Shown: positions 1 to 6,412, counted from the first letter of the stretch. The stretch is 12,371 nt of DNA from Candidatus Sulfotelmatobacter sp. (GCA_030151135.1 JASLEQ010000159.1:1-12371); one strand, 5' to 3'. Notes: a model not told the origin generated them from the letters alone. Numbers and translations: made by a program.

Positions 1-28
1 GAGCAAGATCCTCGCTCAGGATGACAGA
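1..28. repeat. Intergenic repeat fragment (ATCCT-CGCTC-AGGAT hairpin core)
   Basis: The 17 bases at 8-24 are identical to 6352-6368, the intergenic repeat between the two CoA-transferase subunit genes. The core is a small hairpin with stem ATCCT (8-12), loop CGCTC and stem AGGAT (18-22). It lies just upstream of trpF and is cut by the window edge, so its full extent is unknown. Two exact copies in unrelated intergenic places suggest a dispersed family; a genome-wide count is not possible here. Confidence 0.6.
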
Positions 29-49
29 GCATTCTGTTAAGAGCCGGAC

Positions 50-706
50 ATGACTTGGGTGAAGATTTGCGGGATGACGAACCTGGAGGACGCGCTGGTT
101 GCGGTGGACGCTGGGGCCGATGCTGTCGGGTTTGTGTTTTATGAGAAGAGTCCGCGGTGCGTAACGGTGGAGACGGCGCGGGAGATAGTGGAGAAGCTGC
201 CGGAGAGTACGGAGAAGGTCGGGGTCTTCGTTGGTAAGACGGTAGATCAAGCGCGCGACACATTCCGTCGAGTCGGTCTCACGACGGCACAGGTTTATTC
301 ACCCTCTTCGGAATGGCTTACTTGGTATGAGTCCGAGGAAATGAGAATGATTTGGTCGATCCCGGGAAATGAACTCAACGCAGATTCCTTTATTTCATTC
401 GGGACGACAAAGAAGGAGCTTACGGCGGTTTTAGTCGACTCCGGTTCAGGTTCTCGTCCGGGAGGCACCGGTGTGAGATTTGATTGGAAGAGTGCGAAGG
501 CTGGAATCTGGAATTTAGGTTCAACGATTCCAGTAGTGGTAGCAGGTGGTTTGACACCAGAGAACGTTAACGAGGCGATTAAAATTTTGAAGCCGTGGGG
601 GGTTGATGTGGTTTCAGGCGTCGAGGCATCTCCCGGAAAAAAAGATCCCGAGAAGGTGCGGGCGTTTGTCTCGGCCGTGCGGGAGTGGGATCGGAGAGTG
701 GGTTGA
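50..706 (+). CDS. trpF: Phosphoribosylanthranilate isomerase TrpF
   Basis: Catalyses the Amadori rearrangement of phosphoribosylanthranilate to CdRP, the third step of tryptophan synthesis from chorismate, in the cytosol. The 218-residue protein is a full-length (beta/alpha)8 barrel. It starts [10 protein letters not shown], giving the general-base Cys7; SPR at 34-36 supplies the conserved Arg36; the general acid is Asp130 in VLVDSGSG, followed by a GGTG phosphate-binding turn; [11 protein letters not shown] and VSGVEASPG are the late barrel phosphate motifs. Odd point: the usual QLHG motif after strand 4 is replaced by QVYS (residues 81-84), and the middle of the gene (about 290-560) is visibly more A/T-rich than its neighbours. 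The stop lies two bases before trpB, so the two are surely co-transcribed. ATG at 50 fits the family's usual start; only a weak purine stretch precedes it. Confidence 0.95.
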   Translation: MTWVKICGMTNLEDALVAVDAGADAVGFVFYEKSPRCVTVETAREIVEKLPESTEKVGVFVGKTVDQARDTFRRVGLTTAQVYSPSSEWLTWYESEEMRMIWSIPGNELNADSFISFGTTKKELTAVLVDSGSGSRPGGTGVRFDWKSAKAGIWNLGSTIPVVVAGGLTPENVNEAIKILKPWGVDVVSGVEASPGKKDPEKVRAFVSAVREWDRRVG

Positions 707-708
707 GA

Positions 709-1989
709 ATGGCTACGGCTTCAAAAATTACGAAAGTAAGAATCCCCACTTCTGGCAAAAGTGGCCAGAAATTTGGTGCTCGCAAACCTTCGCGCGCGGG
801 GGCGCGTGCGCCACAGGATCCCGGACGTTTTGGGGTTTACGGCGGGCGGTATGTGCCAGAGACTCTGATGGCGGCGCTCGATGAGCTTGATCGCGCGTAC
901 GAGAAAGCGAAGAAGGATCCGCAGTTTCGGGCGCGGCTCGATGGATTGCTGAAGACGTACGCTGGCCGTCCCACGCCGTTGTTTTTTGCGCGGCGGCTCA
1001 CGCAGAAACTCGGGGGCGCCAAGATTTATCTGAAGCGCGAAGACTTGCTGCACACCGGGGCGCACAAGATCAATAACTGCCTGGGCCAGGCGCTGCTGGT
1101 GGAGCGGATGGGTAAGCATCGCGTCATCGCCGAGACGGGTGCGGGTCAACACGGTGTCGCGACCGCGACCGTCTGCGCGCTTTTTGGTTTTGACTGCGTC
1201 GTCTACATGGGCACCGAGGACATGCGGCGGCAGGAGTTGAACGTATTCCGCATGCGGTTGCTCGGTGCCGAGGTGCGCGGAGTGGAATCGGGGTCACGGA
1301 CGCTGAAAGATGCGATCAATGAAGCGATGCGCGATTGGGTCACCAACGTTCGTACCACGCATTACCTGCTGGGAAGCGTTCTAGGCGCGCACCCGTATCC
1401 GACCATGGTGCGTGATTTTCATCGTGTGATCAGCCGCGAGGCACGCGCGCAAATCCTGAAAGTGGAAGGCAGGCTGCCGACAGCGGTGATTGCCTGTGTG
1501 GGCGGCGGATCCAATGCGATTGGCGCGTTCTACGAATTTCTCGGCGACAAGAAAGTTCAGCTGATCGGCGTCGAGGCCGGTGGGCGCAGCGAGGCGCTGG
1601 GAGATCATGCAGCGCGTTTTCGCGGAGGCTCTCCCGGCGTGTTGCAGGGAACCTATTCTTACGTGCTGCAGGATGCGGGCGGGCAAATTGCCTTGACGCA
1701 CTCCGTTTCCGCCGGGCTGGATTATCCGTCGATCGGCCCGGAGCATGCCGCCTTGCGCGATGCAGGGCGGGCGGAGTATGTGCCGGCATCTGACGCCGAG
1801 GCGCTGGAAGCAACGACTACTCTTGCGCGCACGGAAGGAATTATTCCGGCGCTCGAGTCGGCGCATGCAGTCGCGGAAGTGATCAAGCGCGCGCCCAGGA
1901 TGAAAAAGTCGGACGTGGTGATTGTGAATGTGTCAGGACGCGGGGATAAAGATATTGGGATTTTGCGGGAAAACCTGAAGATCGATTGA
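709..1989 (+). CDS. trpB: Tryptophan synthase beta chain TrpB
   Basis: PLP enzyme that joins indole, delivered by TrpA, to L-serine to make tryptophan. The ATG at 709 gives 426 residues, and GGAGAG at 693-698 may serve as ribosome binding site. The PLP lysine is Lys120 in HTGAHKINN, the catalytic Glu142 is in AETGAGQHG, and GGGSNAIG binds the PLP phosphate; Lys and Glu keep the spacing of E. coli Lys87/Glu109. Canonical homology starts only at [17 protein letters not shown] (residues 38-54), so the protein carries about 33 residues more at the N-terminus than E. coli TrpB. This basic, Gly/Ser/Arg-rich extension is partly encoded by a hairpin repeat (741-770) resembling the terminator at 8229-8261. 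An upstream in-frame GTG at 685 would overlap trpF and is less likely. The C-terminus ([11 protein letters not shown]) is typical. Confidence 0.96.
   Translation: MATASKITKVRIPTSGKSGQKFGARKPSRAGARAPQDPGRFGVYGGRYVPETLMAALDELDRAYEKAKKDPQFRARLDGLLKTYAGRPTPLFFARRLTQKLGGAKIYLKREDLLHTGAHKINNCLGQALLVERMGKHRVIAETGAGQHGVATATVCALFGFDCVVYMGTEDMRRQELNVFRMRLLGAEVRGVESGSRTLKDAINEAMRDWVTNVRTTHYLLGSVLGAHPYPTMVRDFHRVISREARAQILKVEGRLPTAVIACVGGGSNAIGAFYEFLGDKKVQLIGVEAGGRSEALGDHAARFRGGSPGVLQGTYSYVLQDAGGQIALTHSVSAGLDYPSIGPEHAALRDAGRAEYVPASDAEALEATTTLARTEGIIPALESAHAVAEVIKRAPRMKKSDVVIVNVSGRGDKDIGILRENLKID
741..770. repeat. Terminator-like hairpin repeat inside the trpB N-terminal extension
   Basis: The 16 bases aatccccacttctggc (741-756) match 15 of 16 bases at 8227-8242, the left arm of the intrinsic terminator after the aldolase gene. 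Here TTCTGGC (750-756) pairs perfectly with GCCAGAA (764-770) across a 7-base loop, but the outer part of the right arm (771 onward) no longer pairs with CCCCAC and there is no T-tract after it. It is read in frame as part of TrpB (about residues 11-21). It looks like an intergenic repeat absorbed into coding sequence. Confidence 0.6.
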
Positions 1990-2060
1990 ATGATTGATCC
2001 ATTGGGTGATCGAGCGGTTGCAATCACTCAATGACACAATCGCACAACCGCTGAATCATT
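1984..2060. repeat. Word-iterated inverted-repeat element, trpB-trpA junction
   Basis: The junction is built from variants of the words attga, gatc and cggttg. AATGATT (1989-1995) is mirrored by AATCATT (2054-2060), whose last base abuts the trpA ATG, and AGCGGTTG (2013-2020) by CAACCGCT (2045-2052). The halves 1984-2020 and 2021-2060 resemble each other as reverse complements with indels. No Shine-Dalgarno is visible before trpA. The element separates two genes that often overlap or nearly touch in bacteria. Confidence 0.55.
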
Positions 2061-2849
2061 ATGCCTCTCACTTTTTACAAAAAGCCGGCGCTGGTGGCGT
2101 ACGTGACTTGCGGGGATCCCGATCTCCCGACAACGCGCGACATTGTGTTGGCCGCGATTGAGGCGGGCGCCGATGTGATTGAGTTGGGCGTGCCATTCAG
2201 CGATCCCGTGGCGGATGGCCCGGTGATCCAGCGTGCCAGCGAACGTGCATTGAAGCATGGGACTTCTTTGGCGCAGGTCCTAACGTTGGCGGCGGAAATC
2301 CGGCAGCAGGCGCAGTCGACGGGGCTGATCATTTTTTCGTATCTGAATCCAATCCTGCGAATGGGGATGGAGAAGTTTTGCAAGGTCGCGCGTGCCGCCG
2401 GAGTTGATGGGGCGCTGGTCACCGATCTGCCCGTCGAGGAAGCAGGCGCGTATCTCATGGCGATGCAGGCGCATGATTTGTCTCCCGTGTTTCTGGCAGC
2501 ACCGACCAGTCCGGATGAACGATTGCGCACGATCGCTTCCGCTTCGCGCGGCTTCGTGTATGCGGTTTCGCGAACCGGCGTCACCGGACAGCGTCAGCAG
2601 TTGGCCGACGACGCGAAGAAACTCGTCAAGCGGCTGCGCAGAGTTACCAAGCTTCCGATCGCGTTGGGTTTCGGGATTTCCACGCCTCAGCAGTTCGCCG
2701 AGGTTGGAGAGTTTGCCGATGCGGTCGTTGTTGGCAGCGCGATCGTGGAAACCATCGAGCGCAATCGCGGGCGCGAGGCCGCCGCGGTCGGAGAGTTTGT
2801 TACGAAGCTGTCAGCGGTCAGCTCTCAGCTTTCCGCTGTCGCGAAGTGA
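2061..2849 (+). CDS. trpA: Tryptophan synthase alpha chain TrpA
   Basis: Cleaves indole-3-glycerol phosphate to indole and glyceraldehyde-3-phosphate and channels indole to TrpB in the alpha2beta2 complex. The protein is a 262-residue TIM barrel. Catalytic Glu41 lies in VIELGVPFSD and Asp52 in PVADGPVIQ, matching E. coli Glu49 and Asp60; LGFGIS and AVVVGSAIV are the late phosphate-binding loops. The N-terminus is about 8 residues shorter than in E. coli, going straight into KKPALVAYVTCGDPD. The last residues (from about Leu250, LSAVSSQLSAVAK) have no counterpart in standard TrpA and are encoded by the left arm of the inverted repeat at 2806-2939. The ATG at 2061 directly follows a repeat arm without a recognisable ribosome binding site, so translation may depend on coupling or on unstructured initiation. 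Confidence 0.96.
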   Translation: MPLTFYKKPALVAYVTCGDPDLPTTRDIVLAAIEAGADVIELGVPFSDPVADGPVIQRASERALKHGTSLAQVLTLAAEIRQQAQSTGLIIFSYLNPILRMGMEKFCKVARAAGVDGALVTDLPVEEAGAYLMAMQAHDLSPVFLAAPTSPDERLRTIASASRGFVYAVSRTGVTGQRQQLADDAKKLVKRLRRVTKLPIALGFGISTPQQFAEVGEFADAVVVGSAIVETIERNRGREAAAVGEFVTKLSAVSSQLSAVAK

Positions 2850-2939
2850 GGTTGATGGCGCTGTTATCGTAGTCGTGCGCGGAATGTTGCGCACTGGATC
2901 ACCACAAATCGGATTGCTGATCGCTGAATGCCGGCAGCT
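2806..2939. repeat. Inverted-repeat element spanning the trpA 3' end and the chorismate mutase leader
   Basis: The left arm 2806-2829 and the reverse complement of the right arm 2916-2939 agree at 18 of 24 aligned positions, and both are built from variants of the word tcagc/gctga. The left arm lies inside trpA and encodes its aberrant Ser/Leu/Ala/Val tail. The right arm ends six bases before the preferred chorismate mutase ATG (2946). The 86-base region between the arms shows no gene or obvious terminator. Confidence 0.5.
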
Positions 2940-2945
2940 AAGATC

Positions 2946-3266
2946 ATGGACATCGCAGATTGGCGAAAGAAAATTGATGATGTGGATCGCAAGCTGGTGG
3001 AACTGCTCAGCGAGCGGGCGAAAGCTGCGATCGCCATCGGGAAACTGAAGCGTGACACATCGCTGCCAATCTATGAGCCCGACCGGGAGCGCGTAGTTTT
3101 CGACAATGTGCAGCAGGCGAATCGCGGTCCGCTGCCGGGGCGCGACCTTGTTCGCATTTACGAGCGCATCATCGACGTGATGCGAAACGTCCAGAAAGAA
3201 GAAATTGTGTCTGCCCCGGAGCCGAGCGAGACCGAGACAGAGTTCGATTCAGAAGTGAATGATTGA
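2946..3266 (+). CDS. Chorismate mutase, AroQ class, stand-alone
   Basis: Converts chorismate to prephenate, the committed step to phenylalanine and tyrosine. The 106-residue protein is all-helical like the E. coli AroQ domain. Residues that align with the E. coli active site are Arg7 (WRKKID), Arg24 (LLSERAKAA), Lys35 (IGKLK), Arg47 and Glu48 (PDRER), and probably Gln83 at the end of the last helix. An acidic tail after about residue 85 (many Glu/Asp/Ser) looks disordered. I chose ATG 2946 because it gives the usual MDIADWRKKIDDVD start; ATG 2928, six codons earlier, lies within the repeat arm and is possible. The next gene is DAHP synthase. In Bacillus-type enzymes these two domains are fused, so a physical or allosteric partnership is plausible but inferred. 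No secretion signal is seen. Confidence 0.92.
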   Translation: MDIADWRKKIDDVDRKLVELLSERAKAAIAIGKLKRDTSLPIYEPDRERVVFDNVQQANRGPLPGRDLVRIYERIIDVMRNVQKEEIVSAPEPSETETEFDSEVND

Positions 3267-3270
3267 AAAG

Positions 3271-3400
3271 CTTCTAGCTGCCAGCTCCTGGCTTCTAGCC
3301 AAACCGCGCTGGAGCAGGAGTGAGACCGAGTGTGGTTGTCGGATAAAACTGGTTCATGTTTCAAGCTAGCAGCTAATAGCTAGAAGCCAGGAGCTGTCTT
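3271..3400. repeat. Inverted-repeat element with an 18-bp perfect stem; right arm holds the aroF Shine-Dalgarno
   Basis: CAGCTCCTGGCTTCTAGC at 3282-3299 is the exact reverse complement of 3379-3396. Both flanks continue with further variants of agcttctagc and agctgc, so the arms are themselves imperfect short repeats. The 79-base region between them (3300-3378) shows no gene. The right arm contains AGGAG at 3389-3393, eight bases before the aroF ATG (3402), so in mRNA the hairpin would bury the ribosome binding site. Chance is a poor explanation for 18 perfect pairs; function is inferred. Confidence 0.75.
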
Positions 3401-3401
3401 C

Positions 3402-4418
3402 ATGATTGTTGCGATGCAAGAAGGCGCCGATGAGGCGCTGATCCAGCAGGTGATTGAACACCTGGTCAAGATGGGATTCGAGGTGCACCGTTCCACCGGC
3501 GCGCGCATGACCGTTCTTGGTGCCGTCGGATCTGGTATCGATTTCGACATCCGGATTATCGAACTGCTGCCGGGCGTGCAGGAAGTGCACCGCATCAGTT
3601 CTCCCTACAAGCTGGCGGGCCGGAGTTTCCGTCCGGAGGGCACGGTCGTTCAACTGAGGAATGGGATTGGAATCGGCGGCAATGAAGTCGTTGTCATGGC
3701 CGGGCCGTGCACGGTGGAGACGCGCGAACAACTTTTCTCGACCGCCGAAGCGGTGGCGAAAGCCGGGGCAAAAGTCCTGCGGGGCGGGGCATTCAAGCCG
3801 AGAAGCTCTCCTTATTCATTTCAGGGACATGGCGAAGATGCTTTGAAACTTCTGCGCGAGGCGGGAGAGAAGTTCAACCTGCTTGTGATCAGCGAAGTAA
3901 TGGAGATCTCGCAGATTCCGATGATGCTGCCTTATGTCGACATCCTGCAGGTCGGCGCGCGGAACATGCAGAATTTCAATCTGCTGCGCGAGTTGGGTAA
4001 AGTGCGGAAGCCGGTGCTGCTGAAGCGCGGGATTGCCGCGACGCTGGAAGAATTGTTGCTCTCCGCGGAATACATCATGGCGGGCGGGAACTACGAAGTC
4101 ACGCTGTGCGAACGCGGCATTCGGACCTTTGAAACGTATACGCGGAACACGATGGATATCTCGGCGATCCCGATCATTCACAAGCTTTCGCATTTGCCGA
4201 TGACGGCCGATCCGTCGCATGGAACGGGGCGGCGGGACAAAGTGCCTCCCATGGCACGCGCATCCGTGGCCGCAGGCGCCGACGCGCTGCTGATTGAAGT
4301 GCACTGCACGCCCGACAAAGCGTGGTCCGATGGCGCGCAGTCGCTTGCTCCTGAGCAGTTCGCAAAATTGATGGACGAGTTGCGGATCATTGCGCCGGCG
4401 GTAGGACGGAAAATCTAG
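3402..4418 (+). CDS. aroF: 3-deoxy-D-arabino-heptulosonate 7-phosphate (DAHP) synthase, type I-beta, with N-terminal regulatory domain
   Basis: Condenses phosphoenolpyruvate and erythrose-4-phosphate to DAHP, the first step of the shikimate pathway. The 338 residues equal the Thermotoga maritima enzyme in length. Residues 1 to about 70 form the ferredoxin-like regulatory domain ([10 protein letters not shown]... to [10 protein letters not shown]), which in that family binds Tyr/Phe for feedback inhibition. The barrel follows from about residue 90. The metal ligands are Cys103 (AGPCTVE), His273 (DPSHGTGRR), Glu299 (LIEVH) and Asp310 (WSDGAQS), each offset by one from T. maritima 102/272/298/309; [11 protein letters not shown] (132-142) and LKRG bind substrate. 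The start is fixed by homology and by AGGAG at 3389-3393. The gene follows chorismate mutase and precedes tyrA, in line with a tyrosine/phenylalanine control point. The symbol aroF is used loosely for this family. Confidence 0.96.
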   Translation: MIVAMQEGADEALIQQVIEHLVKMGFEVHRSTGARMTVLGAVGSGIDFDIRIIELLPGVQEVHRISSPYKLAGRSFRPEGTVVQLRNGIGIGGNEVVVMAGPCTVETREQLFSTAEAVAKAGAKVLRGGAFKPRSSPYSFQGHGEDALKLLREAGEKFNLLVISEVMEISQIPMMLPYVDILQVGARNMQNFNLLRELGKVRKPVLLKRGIAATLEELLLSAEYIMAGGNYEVTLCERGIRTFETYTRNTMDISAIPIIHKLSHLPMTADPSHGTGRRDKVPPMARASVAAGADALLIEVHCTPDKAWSDGAQSLAPEQFAKLMDELRIIAPAVGRKI

Positions 4419-4427
4419 GGATTTGGT

Positions 4428-4516
4428 AATTGGGTAATTTAGTAATTTTGTAATTGAAAAGGCTTAAGGCTTCGGTGCTTAATTACCCGATTACAAAATT
4501 GCTCAATTACCCAATT
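4428..4516. repeat. Long AT-rich inverted repeat (28-bp stem), aroF-tyrA junction
   Basis: Bases 4428-4455 pair with 4489-4516. In RNA this is a 28-pair stem with one mismatch and two G-U pairs. The loop 4456-4488 contains a small inner stem TTAAG/CTTAA. The arms are made of variants of aattgggtaatt and are markedly more A/T-rich than the adjoining genes. The right arm ends four bases before the tyrA ATG, and no Shine-Dalgarno is seen. The same word family recurs at 10571-10646. It is not a standard intrinsic terminator: the stem is A/T-rich and no clear T-tract follows. Confidence 0.75.
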
Positions 4517-4520
4517 GTTC

Positions 4521-5426
4521 ATGTCTATTCGGCAAATCACGATCGTGGGCACGGGCCTGATTGGCGGATCGCTGGCGCTGGCCCTGCGCAAGAAAAAATT
4601 TGCCGGGCGCATCATCGGCTGCGATCGCGAGGCCACGCTCGACAAGGCGCGGGCGCGTGGAGCGATCGACGAGGGGACGGCAAATCCCGGGGATGCTGTG
4701 CGCGGCAGCGACGTTGTGGTGCTCGCGACTCCCGTGCTGGCAATTCTCGATTTGATCGATCGCCTCGGTCCCGTTCTTCCGGCGAAGACTCTGGTCACCG
4801 ACGTTGGAAGTACAAAGGCGGCGGTGGTTGACCGCGCGGCCAAAGTATTTTCTGAGAACCCCGAAAAGCGTTTCCTGGCGGGCCATCCCATGGCCGGCAA
4901 GGAAATGAGCGGCGTCGACTACGCCGACCCGGACTTGTTCCAGAATGCAGTATGGTTTCTTTCGCCCCTGCCCAACCAAAATCTGAATGACGGCTTGATC
5001 GCCGAATTCATGAGCTGGATTGATGCCATAGGCGCGCGCGTTGCCATACTCCCGGCGGATGAGCACGACCACCTGTGCGCATGGATCAGTCATGTTCCGC
5101 AGATGATGTCGACCGCGCTGGCCTCGGCACTCGTAGAAGAGTTTGGCGCCGAAGCTCCACTGCTGCCTGCGGGCGGCCGCGCCCTGCAGGAGATGACGAG
5201 GATCGCTGCCAGTCCCTATTCCATGTGGCGCGACGTGGCCATCAGCAATAAAGCCAACCTGGAAAAAGCGTTGTGGAAAGTCGAACAGCGGCTGGCGCAC
5301 ATTCGCGAGAATCTTTCGTCGCGGGAACTGGCCGGCGAGTTCGAGAAGGCGCACCAGTTAAGAAAGCCGCCTGCGCCGAAGCCGGACGTTCCGCCACTCC
5401 GGCGCGGCGATTCGGAAAAGAAGTAG
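4521..5426 (+). CDS. tyrA: Prephenate dehydrogenase TyrA
   Basis: Oxidatively decarboxylates prephenate to 4-hydroxyphenylpyruvate, the precursor of tyrosine. The 301-residue protein has an N-terminal Rossmann domain with GTGLIGGSL at 10-18 and an acidic residue at the end of strand 2 (Asp35 in GCDRE), which favours NAD+. Catalytic residues aligned with Aquifex TyrA are Ser97 (TDVGSTK) and His122 (GHPMAGKE). The C-terminal helical dimerisation domain carries ISHVPQM (189-195) and MTRIAASPYSMWRDV. The second His of the common SHxPH motif is Gln194 here. There is no ACT domain. The tail after about residue 275 is Lys/Pro-rich and probably disordered. ATG 4521 starts the protein just before the NAD-binding strand; an in-frame TTG at 4515 lies in the repeat arm. 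Last gene of the aromatic cluster seen here. Confidence 0.95.
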   Translation: MSIRQITIVGTGLIGGSLALALRKKKFAGRIIGCDREATLDKARARGAIDEGTANPGDAVRGSDVVVLATPVLAILDLIDRLGPVLPAKTLVTDVGSTKAAVVDRAAKVFSENPEKRFLAGHPMAGKEMSGVDYADPDLFQNAVWFLSPLPNQNLNDGLIAEFMSWIDAIGARVAILPADEHDHLCAWISHVPQMMSTALASALVEEFGAEAPLLPAGGRALQEMTRIAASPYSMWRDVAISNKANLEKALWKVEQRLAHIRENLSSRELAGEFEKAHQLRKPPAPKPDVPPLRRGDSEKK

Positions 5427-5529
5427 TGTCGTTCCCGGTGTTCGATGTCTTGACCGCAACGCCCTGCCCTCATTGTTTCCGTGCTGCATGTACAACCCTC
5501 CGGGTTTCGTCTCGTCCATGAAATTCAGT

Positions 5530-5535
5530 TAGAAT
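5530..5535 (+). promoter_or_regulatory. Possible -10 box before the CoA-transferase genes
   Basis: TAGAAT matches the sigma-70 -10 consensus at five of six positions and lies 10 bases upstream of the subunit A start codon. No convincing -35 box is found 16-18 bases upstream, and no Shine-Dalgarno separates it from the ATG, which would imply a very short leader. The 119-base gap after tyrA and the change of pathway make a separate promoter reasonable, but the sequence support is thin. Confidence 0.3.
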
Positions 5536-5545
5536 CTTCTCCGCT

Positions 5546-6253
5546 ATGAACAAGGTTGTGGCCAATGCGGATGAAGCCATCCGCGACGTCTTTGACGGCG
5601 CGGCGATCATGATTGGCGGCTTCGGTTTGTGCGGCATGCCCGAGAACCTGATCCGTGCCCTGGCGCGCAAGGGTACGAAAAATCTGCATACCATCAGCAA
5701 CAACGTCGGCATCGACGGCGTCGGCAACGGGTTGCTTCTCGCCGCCGGGCAGATTGTGCATCATATCGGGACTTACGTCGGCGAAAACAAATTGCTCGAA
5801 GAAATGGTATTGAACGGAAAAATCAGGCTTGAACTGGTCCCGCAGGGAACATTTTCTGAGCGGATTCGCGCCGGGGGCGCGGGGATCCCCGCCTTTTATA
5901 CGGCGACTGGCGTTGGCACCGTGGTCGCGGACGGCAAAGATACGCGCGAGTTCGACGGCCGTCTTTACCTGATGGAGCGAGGCCTTACCGCGGACTTTGC
6001 GTTCGTGAAAGCCTGGAAGGGCGACAAGTCGGGCAACCTGATTTATCGCAAGACGGCGCGGAATTTCAATCCCATGATGGCGACCGCGGCTAGGATTACG
6101 ATTGCGGAGGTCGAGCATCTCGTCGATGTCGGCGAACTCGATGGAGACGCGATTCATACGCCGTCGATTTACGTGAAACGAATCTTCCAGGGCGAGTTGT
6201 ACGAGAGGCGGATCGAGCGGAGGACCGTGCGGAAGGCCGCGGCGAGTACCTAG
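5546..6253 (+). CDS. scoA: 3-oxoacid (succinyl-CoA type) CoA-transferase subunit A
   Basis: With subunit B it moves CoA between succinyl-CoA (or another acyl-CoA) and a 3-oxoacid such as acetoacetate, linking ketone-body or fatty-acid-derived acids to acyl-CoA metabolism. The 235 residues match the usual A-subunit length. Landmarks are GGFGLCGMPENLI (24-36), the family signature near the N-terminus, then NNVGIDGVGNG, GGAGIPAFYTATGVGT and the late KTARNFNPMMATAARITIAEVEHLVDVG. This pattern is that of ScoA/OXCT-like enzymes rather than glutaconate CoA-transferase. The real substrate cannot be read from sequence. The start is set by homology. The partner gene follows after a 159-base gap, longer than usual for this tight heteromer. 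The C-terminus ends in a short basic and Ala-rich tail. Confidence 0.93.
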   Translation: MNKVVANADEAIRDVFDGAAIMIGGFGLCGMPENLIRALARKGTKNLHTISNNVGIDGVGNGLLLAAGQIVHHIGTYVGENKLLEEMVLNGKIRLELVPQGTFSERIRAGGAGIPAFYTATGVGTVVADGKDTREFDGRLYLMERGLTADFAFVKAWKGDKSGNLIYRKTARNFNPMMATAARITIAEVEHLVDVGELDGDAIHTPSIYVKRIFQGELYERRIERRTVRKAAAST

Positions 6254-6294
6254 TTACGAGTGCCGCGGGAGAATGCATGTTCACAGATGAGTGG

Positions 6295-6370
6295 AAGTTA
6301 GAGGGCAGGGACGCTTCGACTGCGGTTTTGCTTCGCTCTTCGCGAAGTAAAATCCTCGCTCAGGATGAGA
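6295..6370. repeat. Dispersed intergenic repeat with two hairpins, between the CoA-transferase subunit genes
   Basis: Two consecutive hairpins are visible: CTTCGC/GCGAAG (6331-6336 with 6342-6347) and ATCCT/AGGAT (6352-6356 with 6362-6366). The 17 bases 6352-6368 are identical to 8-24 at the window start. No T-tract follows, so a classical terminator is unlikely. The element lies in the gap between two subunits that must be made together, where readthrough is expected. The rest of that gap (6254-6294 and 6371-6412) shows no gene. Confidence 0.65.
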
Positions 6371-6412
6371 GTCTACGACGGTGTTGATTTGCACCGACGA
6401 CGCAGGAAGATC

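Noticed and set aside
2392..3048. 218-codon + frame overlapping trpA and the chorismate mutase
   Set aside because: It is out of frame with two well-supported enzymes and its product is Arg/Ser/Pro-rich with no motif.
4428..4516. Long stem at aroF-tyrA as an intrinsic terminator
   Set aside because: The stem is AT-rich, lacks a downstream T-tract, and the next gene belongs to the same pathway on the same strand.
1984..4520. CRISPR-like or tandem-repeat array
   Set aside because: The repeats are inverted, differ in sequence between junctions and lack uniform spacers.
4503..5354. 283-codon open frame on the - strand
   Set aside because: Antisense to tyrA, ending in the inverted repeat; no family features.
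6365..6412. Upstream start for CoA-transferase subunit B
   Set aside because: It lies in the intergenic repeat and encodes an Arg-rich stretch unlike the family; ATG 6413 has AGGAAG before it.
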